A program made the position numbers and the translations under genes. Under the pieces are notes generated by a model that saw only the letters and a list, made by a program, of their open reading frames with translations, was not told the origin of the DNA and searched no databases. Shown in pieces: positions 34,256 to 46,600 of a DNA stretch of 64,000 nucleotides (position 1 is the stretch's first letter; each line of letters starts with the position of its first letter). The stretch covers positions 1,054,001 through 1,118,000 of the forward strand of contig CM073201.1 of assembly GCA_037042915.1 (NCBI GenBank). Direction: 5' to 3'. The DNA is from Auricularia sp. M13. Its lineage: Eukaryota > Basidiomycota > Agaricomycetes > Auriculariales > Auriculariaceae.

Positions 34256-35635
34256 AAAAGAAACAATGAGCAACAACGCGATCGCAACATCTGTTCGAGC
34301 GCGCGCTCACCAAGTCTGACAGAGTCTGCGACCTTTGCATTCGCCGTACACTTGAGTCCCTGAATCAGAATGTGGGGCCCCTGACCGCAGTGGCTGCGGC
34401 TGCCGTACCGTTGAATCCGTCAAGGACGAATCAGCATGTGTCGTATTAATGCAGCGACTCTCGGAGTCAAGTGTTGAGATGCCCCTGGACAGGTCTGGCG
34501 ACGCCGACGCATGAAGCCGGGGAAATAGACACGGACATGACGTTTTCCCCCCGTCGTCAGTCATTTCGCTGAGCGTACGCGTGTCTGCCGCTGTGCGATT
34601 CCCAGCACTCAGCCTCTCCGTGTCCCAAGTTCCTCTGATATCGGTACGTACAACATACTGGCCGATGTGTCGGCCGCCGGCTGACCTCGACAAAACCGGG
34701 ATTCCCAAGTGCTTCTGACGGCGCAGAGCATCGCCGACGTGAGACTGTGGTATATATGGTGCGGCTGAGCCTTCTCCGCACTGGATTGTGACAGTCTCCA
34801 AGGTCAGGAGACTCTTCCTCAGCCCCTTAGGTGTTCACAGGTGAGTATCAACTCCCGCGGTCGCTACTGTAGGTATTCGTCGTGCGTCCATGGATTTGAA
34901 GACGAGAACATCCGGCAGATTCGCCGCGAAAGATTCAGCTGCTACGCAATAGAGGCCTAGATGGCTGAGAGATACGCCAAATCGTCGTCGCAGACTATTG
35001 AGGCGTAGCACGTTCGTGGGGCGCTACCATCGTACAGCCAGTCGAGGCCTGGCCAGTGCTAAGCTCGCGCCATTCATTCCAGTGTGATTGCGTGTCGCCG
35101 CGCTTCGCTGCGGCCATGAGAGCCCACCTGAGCATTCGAAACGGGTGTCGCGGCATCAGATGCGAGCGATAGGCATGAGGGAGTGTGATACGAAGACCAG
35201 CAGAAGCAAAAGGATACGAGATTTCGCGGTGAAGACTGAGAACCACAGCCTATCCAGTCCTCGCAACGACCGGGGCAGTCCCCAGGTCTGATCGGGCTGT
35301 GTTTGCTGCGTGTTTGCCAAGGCAGCTTGTGTGGTGCAAGAAGCAGGATCAGCTTCAGATGCCGCTCTGCCAGGCACATGCACATGGGGGCGCTGCAAAT
35401 GCGTTCATCGGACCCCCGCAGTGGCCGCGGAATGCTGACCCCAGATTCATCTCCAGCGTCCCATGCGGCCTGCGCAAGGCAGCAGCTCCCAGAACGGAGG
35501 GGATGACGACGAGAACATTAGGAGTGGATCGATGAGCCAGAGAAGGCTAGAGCCGCCTCATGTTGGATGTATGCGCGCCGCCACCCTGTGCCGTTGGTTA
35601 TAGCGAGGAATAACGTCACCTGGCCCCTGTGGCCC
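34256..35635. other. Intergenic, no supported gene
   Basis: About 1.4 kb. A minus-strand frame at 34307-34801 (164 codons) lacks motifs and is not called. The right part is the promoter region of the CBM12-DM9 gene. Confidence 0.4.
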
Positions 35636-35643
35636 TATATAAA
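35636..35643 (+). promoter_or_regulatory. TATA box of the CBM12-DM9 gene
   Basis: TATATAAA, 70 bp before the ATG at 35713; a strong consensus suggesting a regulated, highly expressed gene. Confidence 0.7.
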
Positions 35644-35712
35644 CCCCCAGCCTGCGCCGTTGCCTGCTCATCCCCATCCCCATCCATCGATCGCATTAGC
35701 AGCAACCACAAG

Positions 35713-36865
35713 ATGACTCGCAACTGGGAGCCCGGCGTGCAGTACAACCTCGGCGACACCGTCGAGTACCACGGCAAGCGCTACAACATCATCCAGCCCC
35801 ACAGGTCCCAGGGCGACTGGACCCCCGACATGTATGCTGCCTGCTGCTGCTCGCTGCCGTGAGCGCCGAGCTGACTGACTGCTGCTCACAGCACGCCCGC
35901 GCTCTGGGGCCTGGTGCCGTTCAACAACTGCGACGACGACTACAAGCAGAAGCACCACGACGCGGCGCACAACCAGCCGCACAAGCCCGCGCACGAGTGG
36001 CACCAGCCGCCGCCGCCGCAGGGCCAGCAGCAGCCCGCGCAGCAGCCGATCCAGGCGCCGCACCAGACGGTCGAGATCCACGACGACGAGAAGAGCAAGT
36101 CCTGGTTCGACCTCGACGACGAGCGCAAGAAGCAGCTCGAGATCGGCGGCGGCCTCGCTGCGGGCATCGCGCTGCTCGGTGGCGGTTTCGCGGCATACAA
36201 GCACCACGAAAAGTCCGAGGAGGAGCAGAAGGCGTTCATCTGGGGCGCCCAGAACTGGCTCACCGACGCCCAGCGCCGTACCCAGGAGTTCCACCAGCGC
36301 GGTCCGTCGGGCCCCGTCGCCTGGGTGCTCACCAACGGCAAGCAGATCCCCGAGGGCGCCATCCAGGGCGGCGAGGAGAAGGGCGAGGCGCTGTACATCG
36401 GCCGCGCCTACCACGAGGGCGGCATCCAGGTCGGCAAGGCTGGCCGCCACTTCAAGGAGGGCAGGGCCTGCCACATTGGCTTCAAGCGCGACGAGATTGA
36501 GGTGCGTGCCAGTGCGTACGACGATAAATTTTGGTCCTCATGCATTGCAGATCGACACATACGAGATCCTGGTCGGCGACTCGCGCGGCGTGAGGTGGGT
36601 TGACTTTAGCGGCAAGTTCAACCTCGGCCGTCTGGGCGCCCGGCCCATTGAAGGCGGGCGCGAGGCCGACGGCACGCCGCTCTTCATCATCCAGGCGCAG
36701 TACAAGGACGGCACGCACCCCGGCAAGGTCAGCGAGAAGCTTGATAGTAAGTTTATTCCTCGTTTTGACGTCGAACGCAATTGACGATTGAGCGCAGACG
36801 GCCTCATCTGCCACAGCGGCAAGGAGCGCGACGTCGAGCACTACAGGGTTCTGTGCTACGCGTGA
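35713..36865 (+). CDS. CBM5/12-like domain plus DM9 (DUF3421) repeat protein
   Basis: Four exons: 35713-35831, 35892-36501, 36551-36746, 36798-36865 (993 nt, 330 aa). Residues 1-55 (NWEPGVQYNLGDTVEYHGKR, GDWTPDITPALWGLVP) are a carbohydrate-binding type-12-like module with the usual aromatic residues. A His/Gln/Pro-rich linker follows. Residues 140-175 form a helix plus a Gly-rich segment (KKQLEIGGGLAAGIALLGGG) that could embed in a membrane. The C-terminal half holds two DM9 repeats: VAWVLTNGKQIPEGAI...YIGRAYHEGGIQVGK, and YEILVGDSRGVRWVDFSG...LFIIQAQYKDGTHPGKV. DM9 proteins of other organisms bind mannose. There is no signal peptide, so cytosolic location is likely. A defence or lectin role is inference. 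Confidence 0.9.
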
Positions 36866-36953
36866 GCGCGGCGGCCATTGTAAGAACCGAACATTGTATC
36901 AATCGAATGTGAAATAAGCACAGAACAAATGAAAGTGTCGTTACAGTAACAAA

Positions 36954-37283
36954 CAGCCGTCGGTCGCGCCAGAGGTCCGTGCGCGGGCGCTCGCACTACA
37001 TATACCTCGTCGGGTGCATTCCTGTAACTCATACTTACCTTGATGGCGTGTGCGCCTTCACGTACTTGCGCGCACGGTGCGAGTGAGTCGCGCATAGCAC
37101 GGCGACGAACCCCAGCCACAACGCTGCTCGCTCGTGCTGTCCTCGGTCATGCCGGGGGCACCGTCTCAATCTTTGCCTGTCCCACTCCGGCCTTCTGGCT
37201 GGGTGGGCCACCTCTCTCTTCCTTTGTGCGATCTTCTGTGGCCGGCCAGTTTGGCAGTGTGCCTGGAGATAGGGCAAAAGAAG
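36954..37283 (-). repeat. Dispersed repeat, copy B (inverted relative to 25422-25754)
   Basis: 330 bp, reverse-complement match to copy A with scattered substitutions and small indels. It lies directly 3' of the CBM12-DM9 gene. The shared frame stays open in both copies. Confidence 0.75.
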
Positions 37284-37294
37284 CAATGAGGTTT

Positions 37295-37680
37295 TCAAGT
37301 CACCGTGACCGAGGATACCACAGTATTCGTTGTAAATGACAATTGTTCCCAAATTCTCATGAGTGTCTCCTGGATCAACACACGAAATGGTTCTAGGCCA
37401 GATTTGGCCACTACCTGACTCTGTACAGGATCACATAGCGTGAATATAGGTATGTCCACTTCATTGTACTGGCCGTCTTCGAAGGCATAAAAATGCGCCA
37501 AGACTGTATCTTCCAGCCTCAGGTAAGTACTGCCCCGACTTGCGACGGTGTGCAAGTTAGCAAGGCGAGTGGCCGCTGGTCAAAATCTTGGAAAACAGCA
37601 TGCTTTCAGGGCTCATTTCAAGAAAGAAATCTTCAGCATCTGTGAAGATGCTCTATGTCACAAACCGTACGCCCAGTCTA
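37295..37680 (-). pseudogene. Possible gene fragment of unknown family
   Basis: Minus-strand frames 37295-37555 (TYLRLEDTVLAHFYAFED, QVVAKSGLEPFRVLIQETL) and about 37560-37650 (DAEDFFLEMSPESMLFSKI) look protein-like, and a GCAG acceptor lies between them. No start, full domain or downstream continuation is seen; copy B of the dispersed repeat abuts the 3' side. Could be a gene truncated by the repeat. Confidence 0.25.
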
Positions 37681-38118
37681 GGTCGAGGCGCCGAGGTTGG
37701 AAAGTCTATGCTCTCCACATTACGCCTTACAAATTTCCTTCCTGTCGACGTTTGCTCTCAGGTTGCGTGTGGTTTATAGGGCACATATGTAATCAGGCGA
37801 GAATTCATAGGGCAACAGCGCCTGCCTGCATGCCTGCCTGGCCATAGTTACCTGCCTGCCGCCACTGAGCCACTGAGTGGTCAAATCACGTGATCTCAAC
37901 ACGATCGGACTTTACTTCCGGTGTCTTCGGCATGTGCCGACATGAACAATAACGTTGCTGAGCCTGAAAGCGCGAATGAACGCGGCGAAAGCCGCTCACC
38001 ACGCTCGCAACTCTCATAAAAAGCATCCCTGGTTTCTTCGGAGTTGATAACCTCTCAGTCTCACCCCCTCACACCGTCCCAACGTCCAAAACTACACCCC
38101 AGGGCCTCAGCTGCAGCG

Positions 38119-38873
38119 ATGAACGCCAACAATGCTGTGGAAAATGCGGTCTGTTATTTTCCACACGCGACGGATAATGCAACTGATCACATTGAAATCG
38201 ACTGGCAGGACAATGTAACCGTGCCGGAGCCCGAACCCAACATGCAAAATGACTGGCAGGCCGCTCTTCCCTCCAACTTTCACTTTGACCACCTAGAGCA
38301 CTCCGACTTGAACGACTTGGAGGCATCCCAAGACACACATTCTGTATTCTGCGGCGCGGGCAGCATTGACAGCGTCGGTGACTCTGTTCGTACTTTCCTT
38401 TGAGTAATTCGACTGCATCCTCATCCTTCTTATCTGTTCCCCAGGACTCCCTCGTACCAACATACATTTGTTACGAGTGTTGGTATTGTTTTCACTTCAA
38501 ATCCCTGCGTGACTTCGTACATCACATGGACGCAGGTCATCACATCGAACAGCCGCTTGTGCTCGATTCGTCTCTCGCGCTTTTGACCCTCGACTACGAA
38601 TATCTCTTTGAAGATGTTGTCCGGAAAATCTCTCAAGAGGTGGACCAAGGGGCGAGCCTTCAATCCGTTGTCCACACTCATCAAGGAACGTACGACCGGC
38701 TCGCGGACGACTACTCCCGTCTCGTCCTGCACGCTATCCTGAGCCGAGGTACTGTGCCTACTGAGGTTCCAGAGTTGCTAACTGTTCTTGACTATGAGCT
38801 CGACGTGTTCTATGAGCATCAACTTCATCGCAGCGAGAGGCTTTGTCCCCGCCTCACGGGGCTATGCTTGTGA
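38119..38873 (+). CDS. Small C2H2 zinc-finger protein
   Basis: Two exons, 38119-38385 and 38445-38873 (696 nt, 231 aa); donor GTTCGT, acceptor CCAG. The N-terminus is acidic and Asn/Asp/His-rich (DHIEIDWQDNVTVPEPEP), possibly an activation-type region. Exon 2 begins DSLVPTYICYECWYCFHFKS and continues LRDFVHHMDAGHH, a single C2H2-like finger (C-x2-C, about 11 residues, H-x4-H). The remainder is helical and charged. A regulatory DNA-binding role is possible, but a single finger is weak evidence. No relative recognised. Confidence 0.6.
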
Positions 38874-39400
38874 CCATGCGTTGGCCCAGATTCAAGATAT
38901 ATTTATTGCCTGCGAATTGGATCGTCAACACTTCACAAGATCCTCTGCGACGCAGCCGAATCTAACCGCTAGCTGCGACCTCCCATTGTGCGTCAAACCC
39001 CTCCCAACCGTGCATGCTTTTATCATATTGACTCCCTCTAGCATGCTCGGCATCGTCTCATCGGTTTCCCCTATGTTCTCGCTCGCGATACCACGATGGC
39101 ATATCCCTATACAGCCCCGTTCATGTATCCTGTTGATCGTGTCATTCTTCAAAATCTGTACTTCAAATCTCCATTTCATGCATGTGCTCCTTCCTGTCGC
39201 GCAATACTATTTTCCTAGTTCAGCAGAAGGTGCGCACAAGGTCTCTGGGCACTACACGCAGAAGGATGGCAAAAGAGAAGCGAGTTTCCTACGTCCCCTA
39301 GCCTCGCATTCCCTTCCTCCGGAGGAGCGACCGGGGAGACGCAATTTTGTGGGCAACGTCTAGAAGCAGAATAAAATCAGTGTTGAAGCACGGGGCAGAC
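38874..39400. other. Intergenic
   Basis: 3' flank of the zinc-finger gene. An overlapping 191-codon frame (38788-39363) runs through it in another frame and has no motif; not called. Confidence 0.35.
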
Positions 39401-39403
39401 TCA

Positions 39404-40005
39404 GATGTAGATATTCTTACCCTTCATCTTCTCAGTCGCTTCACGCACCAGCGGTCCCAGGATGCCGAGGATGCCGCCCTCAGCAGGCACGGAATCGCGC
39501 CTGTCGAGTTCGCCATATCGATTCTCAACTAGGACCTCGTTGCTACCCAGCCGCGGGGGCACGGAGTGCTTGCGAAGACCGTCGGCAGCGTGCTCAGGAT
39601 GGATCATGCTTGCGGTATCTCTGAAGCACGTCAGCAGCCTTGTTGAATGACCGCAGGTCATGCCTCACGTTGTAGTTCGGGGAGCGATTGGACGCTGTTC
39701 AATATCAGAGTAACTGAAGGGAGGCGGGGTCCGCGGTGAGGAGGGGGGTTGACGAAGGAAAAGATTAGTACTGAGACTGCCCGCATCTTATGTAGGCACG
39801 TAGGAATCACTCGGTCATTCTTTGCGAACTCAGCAGAGTGTGACATCATGTTGTATGCGTTCCAGGCGGTGTAAAGCGCAAATACGACCTTTGGGGTGAG
39901 AGAAAGTGCAACAGAGCCCGCGAACGGCCCACCGGTGCAACGGATACCCGGTCCACACAGTTGGGCCGAGCGGTTCCATGAGACATTACCATGCGGTCGG
40001 GCCAC
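39404..40005 (-). other. Possible small gene, unresolved
   Basis: Two protein-like minus-strand stretches: about 39840-39930 (SLTPKVVFALYTAWNAYNMM and SHSAEFAKNDRV, hydrophobic) and 39401-39620 (MIHPEHAADGLRKHSVPPRL, LVENRYGELDRRDSVPAEGG, LVREATEKMKGKNIYI). Between them lie donor-like and acceptor-like sites, but no join gave a clean single frame. Family unknown. Confidence 0.25.
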
Positions 40006-40724
40006 CTCCCAGAAAGAAAGCGCAGCTTATCAGTGGGCTACGCCTATTGCTAGCTGCAGAAAGTCATAACGATTGCGCGCAAAGAGCCACTTTCCGCAGC
40101 GCCAAGCCACTGGGATTCCTGAGGCAAGTGATACGAAGCGCGAAGCTCGGTGCTAGATAGGTTCCCAGCAGATGGTGCCAGGTTCCGCTCCAGCAAAGCA
40201 CATAGCAAGCCGAACAGGATAGTTCCCCAGTCGTAAAGGAGGTGTCTCATCACATAGAACAGACCCAGGATTCATCTCTGCAGCGTACTTGACGAGCCGT
40301 GGAAATTTTCAGGAAGCCAAGTAAATGGTTTTCTAGTCCGCCGGGCGTCGTCCTCAGGATCGGCCTGAGAGAGCAAGGGCACGCCTCGTGTTCCTGATGA
40401 TTATTCGCAGTATCATGACTCGTGAGTAGTTTTTGCGGTTAAACGACCGGATTGAGAGAGCCCGGTGTACCGTTGATAGGCAGCCGTGCGAAGTCGTCGA
40501 TGGACCACTGAACAGGCGAGCCAAGGACCGCAGATTCCCCATACAATGTGGAGCACCATCGAAAGAAGCAATGCGCAGAATCCCAGACCGCTGTCATGAC
40601 CAAGCACGAGTGTCTGGAAGCGACCAAAGACGAAAAAAAAAAAAGTTCGGTGTTTATACTGTATGCCTGACCGCATCGCGGCTAGTAGAACCTGAAGTAG
40701 TGTTCATCGTCAGCCAGTGTGCGA
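40006..40724. other. Intergenic 3' of the aminopeptidase gene
   Basis: No gene supported. Contains an A-rich run at about 40632-40644. Confidence 0.4.
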
Positions 40725-43106
40725 TTACTGCTTCTGCGAAGCAGAGCGTCGTGCAAACTCGAGTAATGCGCTAATACAATAGTGTTTCAGCCTTCGCGAT
40801 CAAGACCTCGCGTGAACGTACCGTGTGGGACGCCCAGTCATTCCAACGCGCTGATACGGGAGTGGGGCAGTAGCTTCCATCGACCCCGCCATGTCAATAT
40901 GGGCCCATCGGATCTTGGGGTCAGTCTCGTCGATGCCGTCGACGAAGGACTACTCCGCAATTCGGCGTCAACTTGGCATCGAGGGATGCAACAAGGCACT
41001 ACCGACCTTCAGGAACCATGCGGCGGTGCACGGTCCACCGTGCATTCCGCCGACCTGGTTCGCAGTCATTTCAGTCGACGCACGCACGCAAACCCAGGGA
41101 CTCACATTGCAGAGATCTGCATTGCTGCCAGTAATCTGGGATGCATATACCTCATCCAACGGAAAACGCCAAAACCTGACACGGTCATGAAGCCATTGGC
41201 ACAACTTCAGCAACACGAACGATGTTACCTGTCAAACTCCGCTTCGCCCGCGGATTGCAACTCGTCCCATAAAGAGTCGGCCGACTGCGATATCTGTGAG
41301 AATGCACGCCAGGGCTTTCCGGTACAAACTGACCGAGAACACGCCGGAGTACGCAGTCCCCACGGCGGCCACCATTGCACTAGATATGTATTAGAAACCG
41401 TACTGGAGGCTTCAATCTCGTTACCCACCCGGTCAGTGTCGCAACGTCGATTATGGTGTGCGGTTTGAACGTCGAAGACCCGTAATACAGGGCGTCTAGA
41501 AGTATCTCAGAGTGACTCAAGCAGAGTGGAGCCACCACGAACCAGCGAGAACCAGCCGTCCCTCTGCATCTGTGTTGTCAACCTCGATGGATTTGCCATT
41601 GCTGGCGTAGATGCTGACATTTTGTCAGATATCAACGTGCAGTTAGTACGGTATGACGCACATATCTCCAGGCTTATTAGCGGACGGGCCGGGCAAGTTT
41701 TCGCTCAACGGAGTGAGGACGATAAGGTTGACGCTGATTGCCATGAGTAGATCTCCAGTGGCTCCGCATGCCATTCGCACTCACGGGAGCTTCAGCTTTG
41801 CCACACCAAGAGCAGCCGAGACGACGCTGGCGGCTCCGCCTGAGGATGTCAGCAAAAAAAAAGACAGTCACAATTCAGACGCACCCATATCTCCGCGCAT
41901 GAGTTTCATTTTCTAACAAACTTAGTAGGTGAGCCAGTAGTTTGCAGCGGAGTTTACTTACAGCACTGGGCTTGAGCGAGATGCCCCCCGAATCGAACGT
42001 GATTCCTTTGCCCACCCAGACCATGGGTCGGGCTGAAGTATCTGCGCCCTTGTAGTGACTGAGAGTCATCAGACACGAACGCACGAACATGAGAGGCGGC
42101 ATTACATCTCGAGGAAGCGCGGAGGCTCGTTAGTCCCTTTGGCCACCGAGAGGAACGAGTTCTGCGGGATGTGATGATGAGCAGAATTAGAAACGCAGAG
42201 AATGTAGTCACCATGTTTTTAGACTGGGCCCATTCTTGAAACGCATAGTTAGGGCTGCCCGTAAGTCTGATACTATTTACTTACCTTTGTCACGCACAAA
42301 GATCTCGACATTCGCGACGTCGGCGAACTCTTTCTTAACCCGCTCGCAGAAGATCTGGAAACCCCAACTTTAGCAAGGATCTCTAGCTGAGAAAACAAAG
42401 CAGTCCGACCGTAGGAGTGCACAGATTGGCAGGGAGTTCCGCGAGCTATGAATGCCGCGCTGAGCCATGGTCCACGCGGGCTGAGAGCTCGACGCGCCTC
42501 GCGAGCAAGATTTTGAACCTGAGCATAAAGAATGCCGGTCTCCCACGACAGCTGACTGTCCGAAGCCTTGTCGACACCGAGAGGCGCAATGGCAGGCGGT
42601 TCTTTCTTCGCGTCCGCTGCTGTCTTGAGGGTGAAATGGAACGTGCCCAGGTAGACACCTTGCGCCATTGACGCGAAGTTAGCCTGGCTCGTCTGCATCA
42701 AAATTGAAGGCCCACCGGCGGCGTGAGGGCTGCCAGCCACGTCGACGTGCACGACCCTGCCCCCGCTTTCCTGCGCAGCCTTGACACCGGTGGCTGCAGC
42801 ACGGCGAATGGCCTCGTTGCGGTTGGGTTTCAGGTCCTTGCCGATGGAGACGAGCGTGGCGGACGCGCCCTCGTGGACGTCGAAGAACGTGCGCGTCGTG
42901 CCCTGCTTGGTCTCCGCGCGGGCCTTTTCCCAGAGCGCCTTCGTGTCGAACGGCGCGGCGTTGCTCGCTGGCGTGGCCGGGTCGATCGGGATCACGTACG
43001 CGTCGGGTTTCACGCTGGCCAAGCTGCTATTATTCCTTCCAGGAACGCGCAACGCTGCCTGGCACCGCCGCCAACTCCGCGCTGATATAGCAGATGCTCG
43101 GAGCAT
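40725..43106 (-). CDS. LAP: Leucyl aminopeptidase (peptidase family M17)
   Basis: Metal-dependent exopeptidase removing N-terminal residues. Seventeen exons: 43106-42498, 42445-42410, 42354-42285, 42234-42212, 42161-42106, 42058-41962, 41912-41885, 41839-41785, 41733-41662, 41613-41543, 41495-41429, 41379-41334, 41293-41229, 41175-41106, 41054-41007, 40949-40822, 40770-40725 (1587 nt, 528 aa, in frame throughout). Motifs: [61 protein letters not shown] (M17 signature), [33 protein letters not shown]. The Arg/Ala/Ser-rich N-terminus ([20 protein letters not shown]) looks like a mitochondrial presequence. The intron 42497-42446 fits only as GC-AG. The Plavaka element lies 81 bp upstream of its ATG. 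Confidence 0.95.
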
Positions 43107-43186
43107 TGCGCGTGGCACGGCTGGCGCGAACGAGGCTCAGGATTATGCCAGCAACCGTGACTGCGAAGGTATAACGTGTCCGGGAC

Positions 43187-43200
43187 ATCATCGGGGCAAA
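43187..43200 (+). repeat. Candidate left terminal inverted repeat
   Basis: ATCATCGGGGCAAA; perfect reverse complement at 50408-50421. Confidence 0.5.
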
Positions 43201-43660
43201 CCCGAACCTCCGGAAACGCGATTGCGTCCGTTCCGTCAGTCACAACCGGATCACCGACCCGCAACTGTCTTGCAATCCGATGACAACCTCGAGCAATTCG
43301 GTGGTAGGGTTGCAACTACAATATAGAGTTGTAGAGACTTGTAACCGTCATTTAATATTATCTCAATTTGTAAAGGCGTTGTGCACCGGTTGCATCCGTC
43401 GGAGGCAAAGTACAATATTACGCAGCTTCATGCCGGAGGGCCAGCTCGTCAGGAGATTCTCGGTAATGAGAGCAAGCCTTTGGAAGGATTCCATAGTAAC
43501 CATGCCTGCTCTTAGCCAGGGTGGCCCCGATAAGTACAAAATTAATGACTTTGGCCCCGTGAGTCTCCGGATTTGCCACCGGCCAAGACTGCACCCTCAA
43601 TGAACGTCAAGAAAAGCGCCAAAGAAAGATATTAATATAGTAGGACATATCTAGACAGTT

Positions 43661-46600
43661 TCAGTCGTCGCTATCCGAATCTTCAGATAGTAAATCGTCA
43701 ATGTCAACCTCGGGTTCCGACTCGTCGTCCTCAGAATCATATGCTGCTGCTGCTGCATCGGCGATACCGCCGCCAGCTTGCGCGGCCATATCTTCGCCAT
43801 CCAGATCTGGGGTGCCTGGGGCTGCAGTGCGCGGCCCCGTTGCTTCTCGTGTAGAGGCTGGCGGTGTCGCAGGTTCAATAGGATCCGGTTCAGGATCAAT
43901 CTTCGTTGGCGGCGAGCGCAGCGTCAGTAGCTTGGGTACGACGCCGACATGACCGATCCCTAGACCATAAAATCGCATTGCCAGGTCGCGGTCAGCGCAT
44001 CTGTGAATTATAAGCGAGCCGCAAGACGGCAAAATGTCCAAACGTACTGCATGATATAATGGGCCTTGTAGTCGCCTTCCTTCGGCCTGAACATTGACGG
44101 TCCCAGGTACTCGGTCGTAAAGCCATCTTCAAACGACGGGCAAATGTGTACGCCTCGTAGAACTTCGGCGGGGTTGAGAAATCCAAACGCGTCGTCTTCA
44201 CTGGACGGAACAAAGGCGACCTTCACGAGGCTGTCGCGGTCCCAAGAGTTGTCCCAGGGCGACGTAGCGCGGAACCAGCGCACAAATAGAAAGTCAAGAC
44301 GTGTCGATTGGGGGGAGAGTGTGCTGTGCGTCACGTTGGCGTGGTAGATGCGCTGAATGCGGGCGTAGCGAAACGGGTGCTCGTCTACCGAATCCTCCGC
44401 CGAATCCGAGAGAAGCATGACATCGACCTTGTCTGTATCGATCTCTATGTAGCTCTGGGCACGGCGTACGTCGTAGGTCGTGTAGTTGAAGCGCACTGTC
44501 TGGTGCGAATAAATGACGCTCTTCTGGATGCACAATGTTCGCGCGATGTCGGAAACGGACTCCTGGCGCAACGGACCATTATATGCAGCAAGTAGGCGCT
44601 CTGCACAGTGATCCAACAGCTTTGGTACAAAGTCCTGACATCATGTGAGTATTCCGGCGGTTACAGAGGTTGGGAAAACGCACCTGAAGCGCCGCATCGC
44701 ACACATTCTGTGCTTGCAACTGGCCGTAGATGACCTTCGCCGACTGGTCTCTCGCAATGAAATACCGCAGGGATGGGTCGCCAACTAGGTCCGCCTCGTC
44801 TAGGAGCTTGCTGGGAACGCTTGCGTCAGCTGCGTTGTGCGCCTGCTTGAGCTCGCGAAGCGACTCCTGCTGGTTGCTGCGCGCGATAATCTGCTTGGTA
44901 TAATCTTTCTTCGACGTCCGCTCGTAGTGTTGCTTCTGCTTGCGATGTGCGAGCTCGCCCTGTTCATTGTTATCAGAACCTGACTACGAGAGAACGTTGT
45001 ACGCACTGTTCGCGTCGTGATTCCATCGGTTGTACCGACCTCAGGAATGACGGATGCGTAATCGCCAAGCGAATGGAACTTGAATGTGTCGAGGCTGAAA
45101 GTTTTGGGCCGTTGGGTACTGACGTTGGATATACGCGCCTCTACTCCAGCAGCGGCAGCGCGCGAAGCAGCCCTTTGGCGTCTCTGAACTTCGGCGACGG
45201 TCTCCACAGTTGAAAACTGTGGGCATATCACGTCACGAAAGTGGCACAGTGCCGTCCCAAGTCGAATGGTGGCGTTGGACAGGAGCAGGACTGAAGAGTC
45301 GCTGTGCATGCGCATTGTGGCAAGCGCGTGCCATTCCAAAGCGCGATAGAGCAGCGTCTGAATGTGCCCATCCACCTCACGAGGGAAGAGGCCAGCAAAG
45401 CATGGGATTGCGCACTGCAAGAGGTCTTCGAAGTCCCGCGCAGCCATTCGCGACATGTCGGCGACGCTTTCTGGGAACTTGCGGATTGCATCACCGAACG
45501 TTGGAACTTCGCGGTATCTGCATTTGAATAAACTCAGGTTGTCAGTCTTAATAGAGTAGTGGAAGCGCACCTTCGATTCAGCTCCACAACGGCTTCGTAG
45601 CCTTGGGTGTGCAGGATGCGGATGAGATGCGCGAAGAGGGCCTTCCATACGCCGAGCTCGAATTCGTGCATCAAGTCTACTCGCAGCATCTGGAATATGC
45701 TCGGAGCGCCGTAGGCAAGTAGCCAGGAGAATGCATTCTAATGTGCATACTGTCAACAAGGACATTGGGGCCTGGAGTCACCGCGCACACGCACCTGAGT
45801 CAAAGTCCAAGAGTCTGGCTTGAGCTCGTTCTCGACGAAGCGACTGGCAACAGCGTAGCCAAGCTTGAAGACAAAGTTGCGGGCGCGTTCGAGCAGGCTG
45901 AGTCGTTCCTGGGATTCCTCGCGCAGCGCTGTTGTCCGTGTCGCCATGTCCGAAACGGTACCCATGCGCCAGAGGTCCTTCTTCTTGACAAGGCAGCGCG
46001 GGCATGGACAGTCTCCCATGTCCCGAATGGTGGCCAGTAGAGCTCTACGAAGCATCAGCAGCTGGCTCATATCGAGACGAAGTTGAACACACTTTTCTGG
46101 GTAATCCGCCGAATAATTTATGAATCGAGGATAATGACGGCGTGTGACACCGTCTGTTCCTTTGATGACCCGACCGTGCTTGTAAGCCTGCATGAGTTCT
46201 GCGTCGTTCTCGAGGATGAGCTGAAGGCATGCATGAAATAGCTCTCGGCGAAGATGCGCGAGCAGCGTATTGTTTTTCTTTTTGCCATGCGATTTCCGGT
46301 GTTCTTGTAGAAAGACAGCGAGATTTTCCGGCAACTACAGATCCATGAGTCACTGGCTATGCAGAACAATGGAGTGCTCGCCTTTTCTATGTATGCCACT
46401 GCATGACAAGCTTCTGCAGTTGGCTTTGCGCGATCGTACTTGCTCTGATTACCGAACCAAGCATACACTGGCCACAGGCTGGAATGTCCGAAGTCGGCCA
46501 AAAGCATACTATCAGAGCCAAGCAGAATTGCATCCATCACACGGTCGAACGTGCAGCCAGGCTCGCGCGGTGAATTCTGCAGCTCCTCGTACATCCGGAT

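Noticed and set aside
34307-34801. 164-codon minus-strand frame
   Set aside because: No homology or structured composition; no introns in keeping with the neighbours.
40782-41468. 228-codon plus-strand frame
   Set aside because: It is the antisense shadow of leucyl aminopeptidase exons, whose 17-exon model is in frame and carries the M17 signature.
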